A stretch of DNA of 64,000 nucleotides from Ixodes scapularis (lineage: Eukaryota > Arthropoda > Arachnida > Ixodida > Ixodidae). The translations under genes and the position numbers were made by a program. The stretch lies in the NCBI RefSeq assembly GCF_016920785.2, contig NW_024609846.1, positions 82,903,816-82,967,815 of the forward strand, read 5' to 3'. Shown here one piece after another: positions 53,611 to 64,000 of this stretch. Numbering within the stretch: the stretch's first letter is position 1; every line of letters begins with the position of its first letter. The notes beneath the pieces are model-generated. The model did not search any database. It saw nothing but the letters and a program-made list of their open reading frames with translations, and was not told the DNA's origin.

Positions 53611-56600
53611 CTACGCCAGTGAGAAATAAAAAAAAAATAAAAAAAGGTTGTATAGATATGGGCAATGAAGTCTAACGATCTCTAATTCGAGGAGCGTTTA
53701 AGACGGGAAGTAAAAAAATGCACCGGTAAACGTAAAAATAAAAAAAAAATCCCAGAAATTGACTTTTTTGTGTGTGTTTGTAAATTCCGTTTCCCTGTTT
53801 CATGTTTCGGTTTTCGTCGCAAAATTGGACGTGCGGTGGTTCCCGACTTCTCTCTCTCCTTCACGTCTTCTCCGCTAGGCGTGGTCGCCTTGTTTGGAGC
53901 AGCAAATGCACGCGTCGAAATCCCCCCCATACCGCGACGCACTCGGAGCATCAATCGTTGGTCCCCTTTTTGGTCAGTTCAACCAAGAAGAAGAAATATC
54001 GTTATCCCGCTCCAATAGCTATGCAGCATATCGATCGTATCCTGCCAGTCATGCACCCGTCGCATCTAACCATAACGTCGTGCTTCGGTAAATAGCATAT
54101 ATAGGGGACGCGTCTGCTTGCATAAAACACCACTGAGTCACACGACAGCGCTTCAAGATACGGCGGGACATTTTCATTATTGGTATCTGAGCCGCAGTCG
54201 AAACGCTCATGCATCACACAAAGGACACTTCGTTCACTGCAGACACAATGGCAAAATTATTTGAGGACACGCCTCACACATTTGTTCGAAGCATGTTTTC
54301 TTTATACATTCGCGTGCTTCAAACATGTCGCTAAGGATTGCTTTTGTGTGACTGATGACGTCATCATACAAAGTAGAAACACACCTCCGACGCTGTCTGC
54401 GGAGTACCTTTTGTATGACGTGTCAGCAGTGTGACCTCGGCATTAAACATTGCAGTATACATAGAGGCGCTTATTAGAGTGGAAATGAGTATATCAAGTT
54501 CGATGCATGCCTACGTGTTTTGATGGGTCTCAAGATGCTGCACATTTTTTCCCGCTTTTTTTTTTAGTGTAACGTAGATTAGGCTTTCTGCGCTGCAGCT
54601 TCAAAGTAACTCTGGTGCCCTCTCTTTGGGTAGTACAAGCTCATCGAATGGGGCTTCGCACTATACTTCTGGCGCCCTCGCTTTCGGTAATACAATTTCG
54701 CCTGATTGGAAACCAGGGGCACTTTGTATGACGACCTCAATGCTGGTATCCCAAAAATACGATGGCATTCTTTTTTCTTTCTTGAAATGTGGTAGTTGGA
54801 CATATACGCAGCTGCTAGCAGCACGCCTCGACGCGGCCATGTTCACCCCTGAGCACGTTCTATTGCAGCGTCTGTAAAAGTTATCTTACGGTGCATGCTG
54901 CACATGTTTGCAATCATGGTGTACTACACGCCCTTTTGCATTTTAGAAAAAAAAACTCGTTCTTATCCAGGAAAAATAATTATCTGCAAAGGCGCTTCTC
55001 ACATACCTGTATCAGGGGAATGATCTGCATAACATCAACAGATCTTGATGTCATCAAAAACTTTAGTCGGATGTAATATTCGCTGTAAACAAACACACAA
55101 ACATGATTCAATTTTGAAGCTCTGTAGATTATTGAAGTATTTTCTTACCCTTCAATTTCTGGGTTATAAGTCAACCAGAATGACTGCTTCGTTTCATATA
55201 TGTATTCTCTGCAAGAGAAAGATAAATGATTTGTGTTGGCTCAAATTCTGTAAAGACAAGCGCGACTCAATATGAATAAGCGGTGATCGGACATTTTATT
55301 TTCTATCAGAACTGAAACACCACGATCAAAATTGTAAAATAATTAAGTAGGCCTTTGTAATATCCTCTATGGGATAAATGCGAAATAAAAAAAAACGCCG
55401 ATCGCATGTTCGCGTTAACTGTCAGGTGCAAACATACACTTAACACTTGTTCGTGGCAAGAATTATATTTATATAACGTTCGGAAATCGAAGCGCGATCG
55501 CCCTCCACACAAGTTTAACACGTGCAAAGCCAGAAAACATCAAACGCATGATAGAGCGCTCTGTTGTCAAGCGTCGTGCTGACAGACTGAGACTGAAAAA
55601 AGACGCTATATATATATATAACACAAAATGTGGGCCCATGAAGATTTTTTTACATCCACCGAAACCGTATTTTCATATGCTGTACAGGTTCAATACACTT
55701 TATTTTGCCCGCCAGTAACAGCAGTGGTTCATGTTTCATTTTCTTTCGACATCTCCTGTGCGCCGCCTTCCGTCCTTCTGCATTCTGCTTTGATCAGGAA
55801 CCATGTGGTCACGTCGATCAAGTTTCCTATACTATATTGTTTTACTATTAGTCAAATTGCAGACGATGGTATACGTGCAGATGGCGCCATGCTTTTCGAG
55901 ACAGTTTTTAGAAGTTTATTTTAAATTATTTGATTCGCTATTTATATCAAAGACCACGGTTGTTCAGAGACAAACACGTGAGCAAGAAACTTTACGAAAC
56001 TCACTTGCAACCTTTCCCACATTTCTTGTTGCAGGTCTCAACCATTTTCCGGCGGCTCTTTTGCACGCATGTGGCTAAAACAAAAATTACACCGGTAAGC
56101 TAGATAAGTCGAAGATGAACTTTTTTCGTAATTATTGGATGTTTTGAATGACGAGAAGTGTTGTTCATTCGTTGTTAAATTCCTCACACGTATCTTCTTA
56201 TTGTGTGCCAATGCCTGCAATAATCCCTTCCGGGATTTGCAGTATTTTGAAATAAATAAAATAAATAAATAAAAACATAAAATACCCCAGCCCTCCTCAA
56301 ACGCACATTTCCGCAAACAATAATTATGACCTTATCAATAATAAAACTCGAAGTGCACTGCCTTTATGCGCAGATAGGCACTCGACTGAAGTATGAAACA
56401 CCACCCGTTTTGAAAAGGCCCCTGCCAGGAACCCAAAAGGACATAGACCTCACCTGTTTGATGATGAGTACAGGCCGTGTCATTCATCTCATGACGAAAC
56501 GCATAGTCTTGAAGCAAGCAACCGCAGGACTGCTGAATAACATTTGCCCTACACTCTTCGTAGCAAAGCTGGAGTAAAAGATGCGACAATTAGGACCAGT

Positions 56601-59600
56601 GTTGTGCCAAATGTTCAACAAAAGTATTTAAGATAAGATACTAAATACCCATTTGAAAATGTATTTAGAATAGTATTAGATTTACTTTTAGTATAAACTA
56701 TCAGGAGTAGAGTACAGATACTTTGAAAAAGTAATTGAATTACATTCTATTATACTTGGCAAGTTTTGCATGCTGGTAATATGAGGATTAGAAGATAGGA
56801 AGGGGTGCTCCAATTCGTGATGACTACTCTAAAAATCAAATTTTCTGTGATTTTTATGACCTTGAGGAAGCACCTTAGCTTCTGCTAAGGAACAAACGAG
56901 ACTCATATATTGAAGACATGGCACCTTCCGTGCGTTAAATTGACGGCAGGCTCGGCTCATGATGCATTCCGCAATAAGTTTGCAATATGCCCCTTCGCGA
57001 TTCGGGGACTTGACATGTAGTCCGGCACTGACAAACTATACTATAATTCGTCTCACCTTAGCATAGACTATTGTAAACCGCGTATGCTAAGCACAAGCTA
57101 GTTGCTTTGTATGATGTCTCAGAGGCTCAGCGGCTGCACGAACGCTCGTGCAGCGAATGCTCCAGTCAAGGTAGTGAAGGCTAACCGCTCGCGCTTGGAC
57201 AGCCTAGGCAACACCACCTAGATAAAAAGCCTCCGCACGCATCGTCACAGTCAGATCGATCGAGGCGTGAGATTGGGCATGAGTGCTGCGTCAGTGTTTG
57301 GCTGGGGCTCGTGTCCAATGAGCGCGTCGAGGGTGGGGCGCAGGCCCAATGGCCGAGTTAGCGCGATCCGACTCTGATGACGTTTCATGAAGGGAGAGGA
57401 GGCCATGCGAAGGCTTTCATTATCCTGAGTGGTGTTGGCCTACGGCACCGCTATCTTGAAATATCGTCACTTCCAGTATGGGCGAAAACTTTGTTTTGCC
57501 GTTGCCACGCCAACAGAATGCATTTAGGGTATAAGCGTAACCGTCACTCATTATCGTTTTGTCTCCCCTCTATCTTTTTTTTTTAATTATTTTCAGGTTG
57601 AAATGTCTGAGTATTTTTTTCTTGGCCCATACCGGATATGCCTACCAGGTGGCTGGGGACGAGAGTTAGTGAAAGATTAGGAAGCCAGACTTGTTGATGG
57701 ATACGCGAGTGAGACACACGTGCACGCTCAGGAGAAACATCGACTCGAGAACAGCAGTTTTTGTCGCTGATTAACAACCAAAAGCGAGTACTTTGTCCCC
57801 CCCCCCCTCCCCCCTCCCTAGTCAAAATCGAGAAGAAGCACCTGTACCTTCAAACTGTAAAAAGAAAAAAAAAAGAGGTCTGGAGGGAAGCATAGAAACA
57901 GAGGAGAGTGTCTAGAAGACCGCTTCTAAACCTCCTTTCCCTGCCTCCTTCGGCACCAGCTCAAACCATTCTTGAAGCATTGAGCTCAAGATGGTCAAGA
58001 TCCCAGAATCAGAATCCACTAGTTCATAAATGACTCCACCTGGCGGAAAACTGGTTTCGAGTATTTTGAGGATGAAACAATGCGGGCATTCGAACGGAGG
58101 TGATAGAAACGATCTTGAACAAGCTTCGGAGAAAACGTTGAGCCACAAAAGGCACAAATGAAGATTTGGGGAAGCCAAATTCAGGTCACTGCACCTCAAT
58201 AAAGCTGCAGGATCTAGCTTCTTTAGCTGAGGGAGTGCCTGTGCGCGCATAAAAACGGATGAAAACGAGAAAGCGGCAATTTCCGAAAAAAATGGTTCAT
58301 TGGGATCGTACCGAGCGTTGGCGTCACAATCCGCTGCTGACGGAACCACTCTAGCTGAGACAAAATGTGGGGTCTGAGTGGAAATTCCGGATAACGTCAC
58401 CAGCACTTTGTTAGCTCCAAGCGTGTCGTGCCATAAAGAGGCTATTGCAGTAAAAAAGCGTTTACGCCAAGAGGGAACTGAACCAAGACCATTTAGATTA
58501 TTATGCAAGTGTCTTTCCAACATATTAGAACGCGTTTTTTTTTTTCTTTTCTTTATTGTTGCATATTACGACATTTCATCGTGAGTTGAAGTTCTATTTG
58601 GCAGAAAAGCCATGCCAGGTATCCGCTTTGCGTCCGCCAAATAGCAACTTGACACCCTGTCACACATGTTTAAATCCCAAGTTAGCGCCGGCATCTCCAT
58701 TCTAAGAAAGGCTATCGAGTGTACATGCCACGCGTTAAGCCAGTCACTGAACTAACCAATGAAGAATGCGAGAGCGCAGACGCCACACGTTTCAGGTGCA
58801 ACACAATTGTTCAGCGATTTGCTATGCATTTTTGTAAACACGTCGCATGAACGTCATGTCTTTTGTTTAAAGACTCTGGCATTCCCTGAGCCTTTAAAAT
58901 TAATCTCACGTCGAATGAATTTTTTTTTCTTATATTGCACCCGCCTATAATGACAAACTAGTTTTAGTTTTAGAGCCACAACATTCTTTTTAAGAGAGAG
59001 AGAGAGAGAGAGAGAAAGAAAGAAAGGAAGGAAGAGAATCATAGAAGACTTGAGAAAGACTTGATTTTTATACTATATAAACACCACTCTGTATTTGGGC
59101 ACGGCTTTTTTATCTGGGTTAAACTGTCTATGAGAGCAAATACAAGTATCTGGAGATTATAAAAAATACACCTCGTTATATTTGTATCTTGCCGTGAAAT
59201 ACTTCCCTAAAAAGTGCAATTGAATTTGTAATTAGATACATATTTCTCAAAGTATTTTGTATTTTAATTTCAATACTTTTCTATGCGGATTTTGCCCATC
59301 CCTGGGTGGTATGTACTTCAAGTTCAAGTTCAAGTTGTGTTCGCCTCAAAGATGTTCGTTGGGACGTATTACATGAGGGGGATATTTTGTACCGACACTG
59401 CCGATAAAATTTCGCGTTCTTCAATAACCTCTCTAACAAAGCGACAAGCGCCGACGTCGTGTTTGTTGTGACGGTATCAGATATGTGCACATTAAATTTA
59501 CTTAGGACACAAAAACAAACAATAATAATCACTTGAAATAATTAACAAAAATATTACCAGTACAAGAGACGTCGATGTTATAAAATTTAGATATCAGCGT

Positions 59601-62600
59601 TCTCTCAAGTGCTGCAATTCGTAAGCTATATTATACTGTAGCTCTCAAAATGTTCCATGAAAGTGATGTCTTACTTCTTTTGTGTAGATGGTGGAATGGA
59701 AGCGGAAACGTTGCTTAGCGTAGTCTGTGCACTTTGTGTCATACGGCGCCGGTAGGTAGTTGACGACTTTCTGAAAGCAGAGTGACCAGTGAAAGCACGA
59801 AGCGATCAGGGAAACCTTTCTGATTACCTGACACTCCGTATTGCAGCTAACAAGGGATTCCGAAGCGTGCGCGCTTCGTTAGGAACCCAGCAGCGCACCT
59901 AAACTACGACTAAAATAATAGCGTGCTAAAAGGGGGGGGGGGGGGGGGGGGGGGGTGTAGTGGGGGTGTAGGTCTTTAACGCACACGCGGAAGTGACAGT
60001 GACACTATTTTTCGTGTCTGCTTAAAAGCAAGCGTTGGTTCAATAATAAAAAAAAGGAAATTGGTGTTTGTATGGTTATACAGCCTGAACTTAGTCTGCC
60101 TTAACGAGGCGACTTGTCTCTCAGCTGTATATGGGTAATTTAGCCAGTAAGGTACAACCTCATTACGAACCAGCGCACACGTAGACAGTTATTCAAAATC
60201 CAAACACACAAAAAAATACACTCACACAGCGCTGAACTATCAACCTGATTTGTATTTCAAACTTCCTTTTCTTCGACCCCCAGGGAAAAGGTTGCCAAGG
60301 AAGAAAAGGGGAAAGACAAGGCAAAGGGGAGAAGACGAAAGAAAAAGAAAAGGAAAACGTTTGAGTGATGCAAAAAGTCCAAGAGTTACAAAAATTAGTT
60401 GTTAAATAATATCAGATGTAAACAAAACCAGTGGTTATACAGGCTTACTGTCTTAAACACACTCTGTCAAAATATTGCAGTTCTTTCTCTGATAACGCTA
60501 AGGACGGAGTGCTAACGCACTGGGCTTCCCGTCTTGCAATGTTCTCCGCTTCTATAATTTCTCGGGTGAGCTGGTTTTTACTCCTGCCTAACACAGCACA
60601 GTTGTCCAGTCGCGCAAAACAGCCACAATCCCTACAGTGAATACCTAGGTGACCGGAGTTGACATTGGCAATGTTGTTGTTGTGCTCTCGCAGGCGGTCG
60701 TTTAAACACCGCCCCGTCTGTCCAATGTACTCTTTTCCACAGGAAAGGGGGAAACAAATAGACTACCCCTTCTACACACGGAACAAAGTTGGATCTGTGT
60801 TTCTTTGCGCAGCTGACGGTGCTGATTGACGAGGTGTTTACTTTTTTGCAGAGGCTGTAAAGTTTGTGTGGTGCTGAAAACACTACATTCACATTTGCCC
60901 TGTTGGCTGTTTTCTTTAGACCATGAGATAGATTATGCATATATGGCACAACTACCGGTCTGGTTGTCCTGTCTCTGGGTATTTTTGCGGCGGTACCGAG
61001 CTTGATCTCTCTGAGGAGAACCTCGGTTACCGACGTCAATATGGGTAGAGGATATCCAGCGGACCTTAGCCTTGATACTTGTACGTCGAAGCTCGTCTGC
61101 ATTGAATGTAAGCATGATTTGCTGATAGAGTTCTTAAGGCATGACCTCACTATACCTCTTTTTACAAGCTTGGAATGTGCAGAGTTAAATGGTAGAAGAG
61201 GTTTCTTTCCACTGGGTTCATAGGACCAACAGATGTGATATGGTAGCACATACAGTCGAAGATCCAGGAATCGTAATGATTTCTTCAGCGCCAAAACCCA
61301 CAAACCAGGATGTCCCCTTAGAGTCATTGTCTCAGAAAGAGGAACATGGCAAAAGTCGGTGGCAATATTCCTTCAGAAGAGGCTAAATCTGCTAAAGATT
61401 GACGATCCCTACCTGGTTCGAAGTTCGTACGAGGTCTTCAGCTTTCTAAAGAACATCGTCAGGAAGAGCTGAAGATATTTTCCATCGATATCAAGGACCT
61501 ATATTATTCCTTACCCCAAGAACGTCTCCTAAAATGTGTGGAAGAAAGCATTGACGCTTTTGGCGTCATACCCTTTATGAACGCGGCGAGTCTGTCCCAA
61601 AGTCAGTTTCTGGACTTACTGAAGATCTATTTGAAGTCCACCTTCGCGGCTTGGGATGGAAATGCCTACCTACAAAAGACGGGAGTATGCATAGGATCCA
61701 GCTTTGCTCCAGTCCTTAGTGACATCTTTCTTGCACATCAAGACAGGAGTCTACAACGAATATTGGATACATCAAAAGCAGTGAAAGTATGTAGATATGT
61801 AGATGATTTTTTTTAATCTTCCTTGCTACAGATGTTACTGACTTCACAGCCATGGTGGAAGAGGTCCTCTACAATTTCAAGAACTGTATGAATCCTCTGG
61901 AACTCACCTACGAACTGCCGGTCGAAAGATCATTACGATTCCTGGATCTTCGACTGTATGTGCTACCATATTACATCTGTTGGTCCTATGAACCCAGGGG
62001 AAAGAAACCTCTTCTACCATTCAACTCTGCACATTCCAAGCTTGTAAAAAGAGGTATAATGAGGTCATGCCTTAAGAACTCTATCAGCAAGTCATGCTTA
62101 CATTCAATGCAGACGAGCTTCGACGTACAAGTATCAAGGCTAAGGTCCGCTGGATATCCTCTACCCATATTGACGTCGGTAACCGAGGTTCTCCTCAGAG
62201 AAATCAAGCTCGGTAGCGCCGCAAAAATACCCAGAGACAGGACAACCAGACCGGTAGTTGTGCCATATATGCATAATCTATCTCATGGTCTAAAGAAAAT
62301 AGCCAGCAGGGCAAATGTGAATGTAGTGTTTTCAGCACCACACAAACTTCACAGCCCCTGCAAAAAAGTAAACACCTCGTCAATCAGCACCGTCAGCTGC
62401 GCAAAGAAACACAGATCCAACTTTGTTCCGTGTGTAGAAGGGGTAGTCTATTCGTTTCCCCCTTTCCTGTGGAAAAGAGTTCATTGGACAGACGGGGCGG
62501 TGTTTAAACGACCGCCTGCGAGAGCACAACAACATGGCCAATGCCAACTCAGGTCACCTAGGTATTCACTGTAGGGATTGTGGCTGTTTTGCGCGACTGG

Positions 62601-63701
62601 ACAACTGTGCTGTGTTAGGCAGGAGTAAAAACCAGCTCACCCGAGAAATTATAGAAGCGGAGAACATTGCAAGACGGGAAGCCCAGTGCGTTAGCACTCC
62701 GTCCTTAGCTTTATCAGAGAAAGAACTGCAATATTTAGACAGAGTGTGTTTAAGACAGTAAGCCAGTATAACCACTGGTTTTGTTTGCATCTGATATTAT
62801 TTAACAACTAATTTTTGTAACTCTTGGACTTTTTGCACCACTCAAACGTTTTCCTTTTCTTTTTCTTTCATCTTCTCCCCTTTGCCTTGTCTTTCCCCTT
62901 TTCTTCCTTGGCAACCTATTCCCTGGAGGGTCGAAGAAGAGGAAGTCTGAAATACAAATCAGTTGATAGTTCAGCGCTGTGTGAGTGTATTTTTTTTTGT
63001 GTGTGTTTGGATTTTGAATAACTGTCTACGTGTGCGCTGGTTCGTAATGATGTCTTACCAGCTCGCCCAATCTGCAGTATTAAAAGGTACAACCGCTAGC
63101 CTGGGGTCCTTTACGTGCACCAAGTCGTTCGATGGCAGTGGCACAAATCCACCGCTGTACGTAGGAACTTTTACAGCTGTTCATTGATAACTTTCGGCGC
63201 TCACCGAACATACAAAAGGCTATCGTTGAACAAAGCCGTTTCTGCATATCTGTCTCTCGGGAAGCCTGAGGTTCGAACAGATATCACCACAACATTGATG
63301 CAATTGACTCTACACATAATTTGACGACAGTGACAACACTCTGTTTCCCGCGCTCAGGAGCCACGCATTTTCGCGAGAAATCTGGGTCCGGTCAAAAGGC
63401 CCCTTTCCAGCGCACTCTTAAGTATTTTTCCTTGTGCCACGAACACCACTCCCACAAAACTGCGCAAGGCCTATTTATCTTTTTAGGCAATATAAAGTTA
63501 CTGGACGCCTTGCGAGAATTTTGAACACGGCTTGCTGTCGTACCTGTTCGAGCGAGAAGATGTACTCGCCAGAAGGCTCTACCACAATGGCATGCTTCAT
63601 GCCGGCTGACGTGCTGTCCACGTCGTGAAAGCCGATATCCATTTCGTACGGATCCATGACGATGATCTCGTCGGGAATCCAATAGAAGAGCAGCTTGGCC
63701 T
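53290..63701 (-). CDS. DEG/ENaC-family sodium channel subunit, gene A (3' six exons)
   Basis: This is the C-terminal part of a second epithelial/degenerin/pickpocket channel subunit; the 5' exons lie beyond the right edge. Exons read leftward: 63701-63544, 59770-59675, 56568-56454, 56074-56005, 55082-55007 and 53610-53290 (stop). They encode 836 nt, about 277 residues: the APYDTKCTDY box, the ECRANV...CGC cysteine box, a second cysteine cluster (CVQKSRRKMVETCNKKCGKG), the pre-TM2 segment, and TM2 with GGYLGLWLGLS. In this family the G-x-S triplet (here GLS) forms the ion-selectivity filter. Exon lengths and phases mirror gene B. A Penelope-like insertion and another transposon-like segment expand two introns. 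Confidence 0.88.
53611..55006. other. gene A intron
   Basis: A local imperfect duplication of ctggtgccctctctttgg / ctggcgccctcgctttcgg occurs near 54610-54690. No exon was recognised. Confidence 0.35.
55007..55082 (-). CDS. gene A exon, pre-TM2 segment
   Basis: The acceptor is gtttgtttacag and the donor is cag|gtatgt; 76 bp. It encodes EYYIRLKFLMTSRSVDVMQI then IPLIQ. Same length and phases as gene B exon 34061-34136. Confidence 0.85.
55083..56004. other. gene A intron, unassigned
   Basis: There is a short (ta)n near 55606-55620. A 98-codon plus frame at 55628-55924 has no motif. Confidence 0.35.
56005..56074 (-). CDS. gene A exon, second cysteine cluster
   Basis: The acceptor is tttttgttttag and the donor is tgcaa|gtgagt; 70 bp encoding TCVQKSRRKMVETCNKKCGK then GC. 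Matches gene B exon 40001-40073 in cysteine spacing and in both phases. Confidence 0.85.
56454..56568 (-). CDS. gene A exon, CxxxC cysteine motif
   Basis: The acceptor is cttttactccag and the donor is acag|gtgagg; 115 bp encoding LCYEECRANVIQQSCGCLLQ then DYAFRHEMNDTACTHHQT. Same length and phase as gene B exon 8. Confidence 0.88.
57583..57596. repeat. T-run and C-run flank
   Basis: Short homopolymers near 57573-57596 and a c-run near 57798-57815. No coding content. Confidence 0.4.
57912..58523 (-). CDS. unrecognised 203-residue open frame
   Basis: An uninterrupted minus-strand frame starting MLERHLHNNLNGLG. It is leucine-, alanine- and serine-rich with predicted-helical stretches (PQLKKLDPAALLRCSDLNLA, LHLCLLWLNVFSEACSRSFL) and ends EWFELVPKEAGKGGLEAVF. 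Composition looks protein-like and its length is well above chance for this AT-rich DNA. I do not recognise a domain. It sits in an intron of gene A on the same strand, within a possible transposon. It could be a transposon protein, a retrocopy of a host exon, or an unspliced exon of an unknown gene. Confidence 0.35.
   Translation of the reverse strand: MLERHLHNNLNGLGSVPSWRKRFFTAIASLWHDTLGANKVLVTLSGISTQTPHFVSARVVPSAADCDANARYDPNEPFFSEIAAFSFSSVFMRAQALPQLKKLDPAALLRCSDLNLASPNLHLCLLWLNVFSEACSRSFLSPPFECPHCFILKILETSFPPGGVIYELVDSDSGILTILSSMLQEWFELVPKEAGKGGLEAVF
58993..59035. repeat. (GA)n/(GAAA)n microsatellite
   Basis: A run of ga units followed by gaaa and ggaa units. Confidence 0.85.
59675..59770 (-). 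CDS. gene A exon (APYxTxCTDY segment)
   Basis: The acceptor is cactctgctttcag and the donor is gaa|gtaaga; 96 bp, phase 0 both ends, encoding KVVNYLPAPYDTKCTDYAKQ then RFRFHSTIYTKE. Counterpart of gene B exon 7. Confidence 0.88.
59932..59956. repeat. poly(G) tract
   Basis: A run of about 20 g; length may be uncertain from sequencing. Confidence 0.8.
60100..60159 (-). mobile_element. SINE fragment split by the Penelope-like insertion, left part
   Basis: The words aatttagccagta and ggtacaacc match the body of the SINE at 15185-15420 (aatttagccagtgcagtgcaacc). The body resumes at 63084 with accgctagcctggggtcctt. Confidence 0.5.
60160..61280 (-). pseudogene. inverted arm: Penelope-like RT C-terminus and GIY-YIG remnant
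   Basis: The minus frame 60632-61327 encodes SLRFLDLRLYVLPYHICWSY, FDVQVSRLRSAGYPLPILTS and the endonuclease region. It is about 95% identical in protein to the right copy by my eye comparison. The inner edge is at 61280/61281. The catalytic RT core is missing from this arm. Confidence 0.85.
61281..63050 (+). pseudogene. Penelope-like reverse transcriptase with GIY-YIG endonuclease, broken
   Basis: Order of motifs: KTHKPGCPLRVIVSERG (about 61294), RT motif A SIDIKDLYYSLP (about 61481), motif B GVCIGSSFAPVLSDIF (about 61684), catalytic RYVDDFF (61793-61813), then SLRFLDLRLYV, the C-terminal linker, a GIY-YIG nuclease segment (GQTGRCLNDRLREH, in a shifted frame) and SGHLGIHCRDCGC. Frameshifts occur near 61470, at a T-run (61807-61815) and at a C-run (62458-62462). 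The 5' part ahead of KTHKP is missing. It would have used target-primed reverse transcription, but this copy is dead. Confidence 0.85.
63084..63200 (-). mobile_element. SINE fragment split by the Penelope-like insertion, right part
   Basis: It begins with the second copy of aaggtacaacc and continues gctagcctggggtcctttac, matching the SINE body at about 15225-15250. The tRNA-like head is not recognisable to the right. Confidence 0.45.
63201..63543. other. gene A intron
   Basis: No feature seen apart from the donor of the adjacent exon. Confidence 0.35.
63544..63701 (-). CDS. gene A exon (first visible)
   Basis: The acceptor is gacacgtttcacag and the donor is cag|gtacga; 158 bp. It encodes EAKLLFYWIPDEIIVMDPYE, VDSTSAGMKHAIVVEPSGEY and IFSLEQ. 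Counterpart of gene B exon 6; exit phase 0. Confidence 0.8.
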
Positions 63702-63863
63702 CTGTGAAACGTGTCGTGAATATCACATACGCCATCCTCAAAACAATCGAGAACGTTCGTTCGTGTCGAAGCTGGTATGAGAAGAACTGGACAAGGAATA
63801 TTCTGAAGACCCCGAGTGGCAGCCATTGTTTTTGAGAGAGGCGCAGGTGCTTTACAACGCCCT

Positions 63864-63905
63864 GAAGACGCTAGGAAGGTCTCCTACCGAAACGTCGTTG
63901 CCACT
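63864..63905 (+). ncRNA. hammerhead-like motif, second locus
   Basis: The order is caacg, ctgaaga, c, gctagga, aggtc, tcctacc, gaaac, gtc, gttg. It has the same CTGANGA, extra base, helix, GAAACGTC layout as 36949-36987. The helix has one mismatch and the outer helix is caac/gttg with a 3-base offset. Likely part of a Penelope-like terminal region running off the window. Confidence 0.25.
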
Positions 63906-63929
63906 CAGAACTTTCAGTAGCTTTAGGAG

Positions 63930-64000
63930 CTTTCTTTTTCTTTTTCTTTTTCTCTTTTTTTTTTTTTTCTTTTTTAACGTATTTCAATATTCAGCCAGAA
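63930..64000. repeat. pyrimidine-rich (TTTTTC)n tract
   Basis: Repeated tttttc units pass into a long t-run at the window edge. Confidence 0.8.

Larger units (their letters stand above)
56593..59303. mobile_element. possible hAT-like segment(s) in gene A intron
   Basis: The left tip cagtgttgtgccaaat and the right tip (minus strand) cagggatgggcaaaat look like hAT termini, with subterminal aagtattt words at both sides. No matching 8-bp duplication was seen. It is therefore either one old element or two unrelated ends. An unrecognised 203-codon frame lies inside. Confidence 0.35.
60160..63083 (+). mobile_element. Penelope-like element, head-to-head unit
   Basis: A 2924-bp unit is bounded by an exact 11-bp duplication aaggtacaacc (60149-60159 and 63084-63094). 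It has a plus-strand, 5'-truncated Penelope-like element (61281-63083) preceded by an inverted copy of its own 3' 1.12 kb (60160-61280). The right end has 33 bases (63051-63083) with no counterpart on the left. Inverted terminal copies and a short one-sided extension of this size are described for Penelope elements. It lies in a gene A intron and in a SINE. Confidence 0.85.

Noticed and set aside
56593..59303. One complete hAT element
   Set aside because: The ends look hAT-like, but no 8-bp duplication matches, so a single element is not supported; kept only as a low-confidence entry.

Overview
This is eukaryotic DNA, most likely from a hard tick (Ixodida). The signs are intron-split animal genes, a SINE tail of the type I associate with tick genomes (about 45000-45122), tRNA-derived SINEs, Penelope-like elements, RNase H-bearing LINEs and many palindromic MITEs. 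The species assignment rests on recognised repeat families from memory, not on a database search.

Layout. 1-3700: low-complexity and unrecognised DNA with one tandem repeat. 3710-11165: an old, broken LINE split by a full-length I-like LINE on the minus strand (5012-10782). The insertion is bounded by an 11-bp target-site duplication and both open frames are intact. 11250-18810: a graveyard of LINE, piggyBac-like, Penelope-like and SINE fragments, a large inverted repeat (13378-14142) and a TTAA-flanked element (17301-18551). 19137-24600: a DNA transposon with unusually long (about 770 bp) terminal inverted repeats and a disabled DDE-type transposase. 25225-33201: a LINE gag-like remnant, MITEs and a large foldback element carrying nested insertions. 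34061-52891: a DEG/ENaC-family ion-channel gene (gene B, minus strand) read as ten exons; its last, TM2-bearing exon was not found. Its introns hold a hAT element, CACGTG arrays, several TIR elements and a possible small secreted-peptide gene. 53290-63701: the 3' part of a second, paralogous DEG/ENaC gene (gene A, minus strand; six exons to the stop codon), running off the right edge. One gene A intron holds a 2.9-kb head-to-head Penelope-like insertion.

Genes working together. The two channel genes are tandem paralogues on the same strand. Five consecutive exon pairs share intron phase, and several share nearly the same length, so they arose by duplication. Each should form part of a trimeric cation channel in the plasma membrane. 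Everything else is mobile DNA or its debris; the only mobile element that looks coding-competent is the I-like LINE. Exon boundaries were assigned by eye from splice-site consensus, phase continuity and paralogue comparison, with no transcript support.
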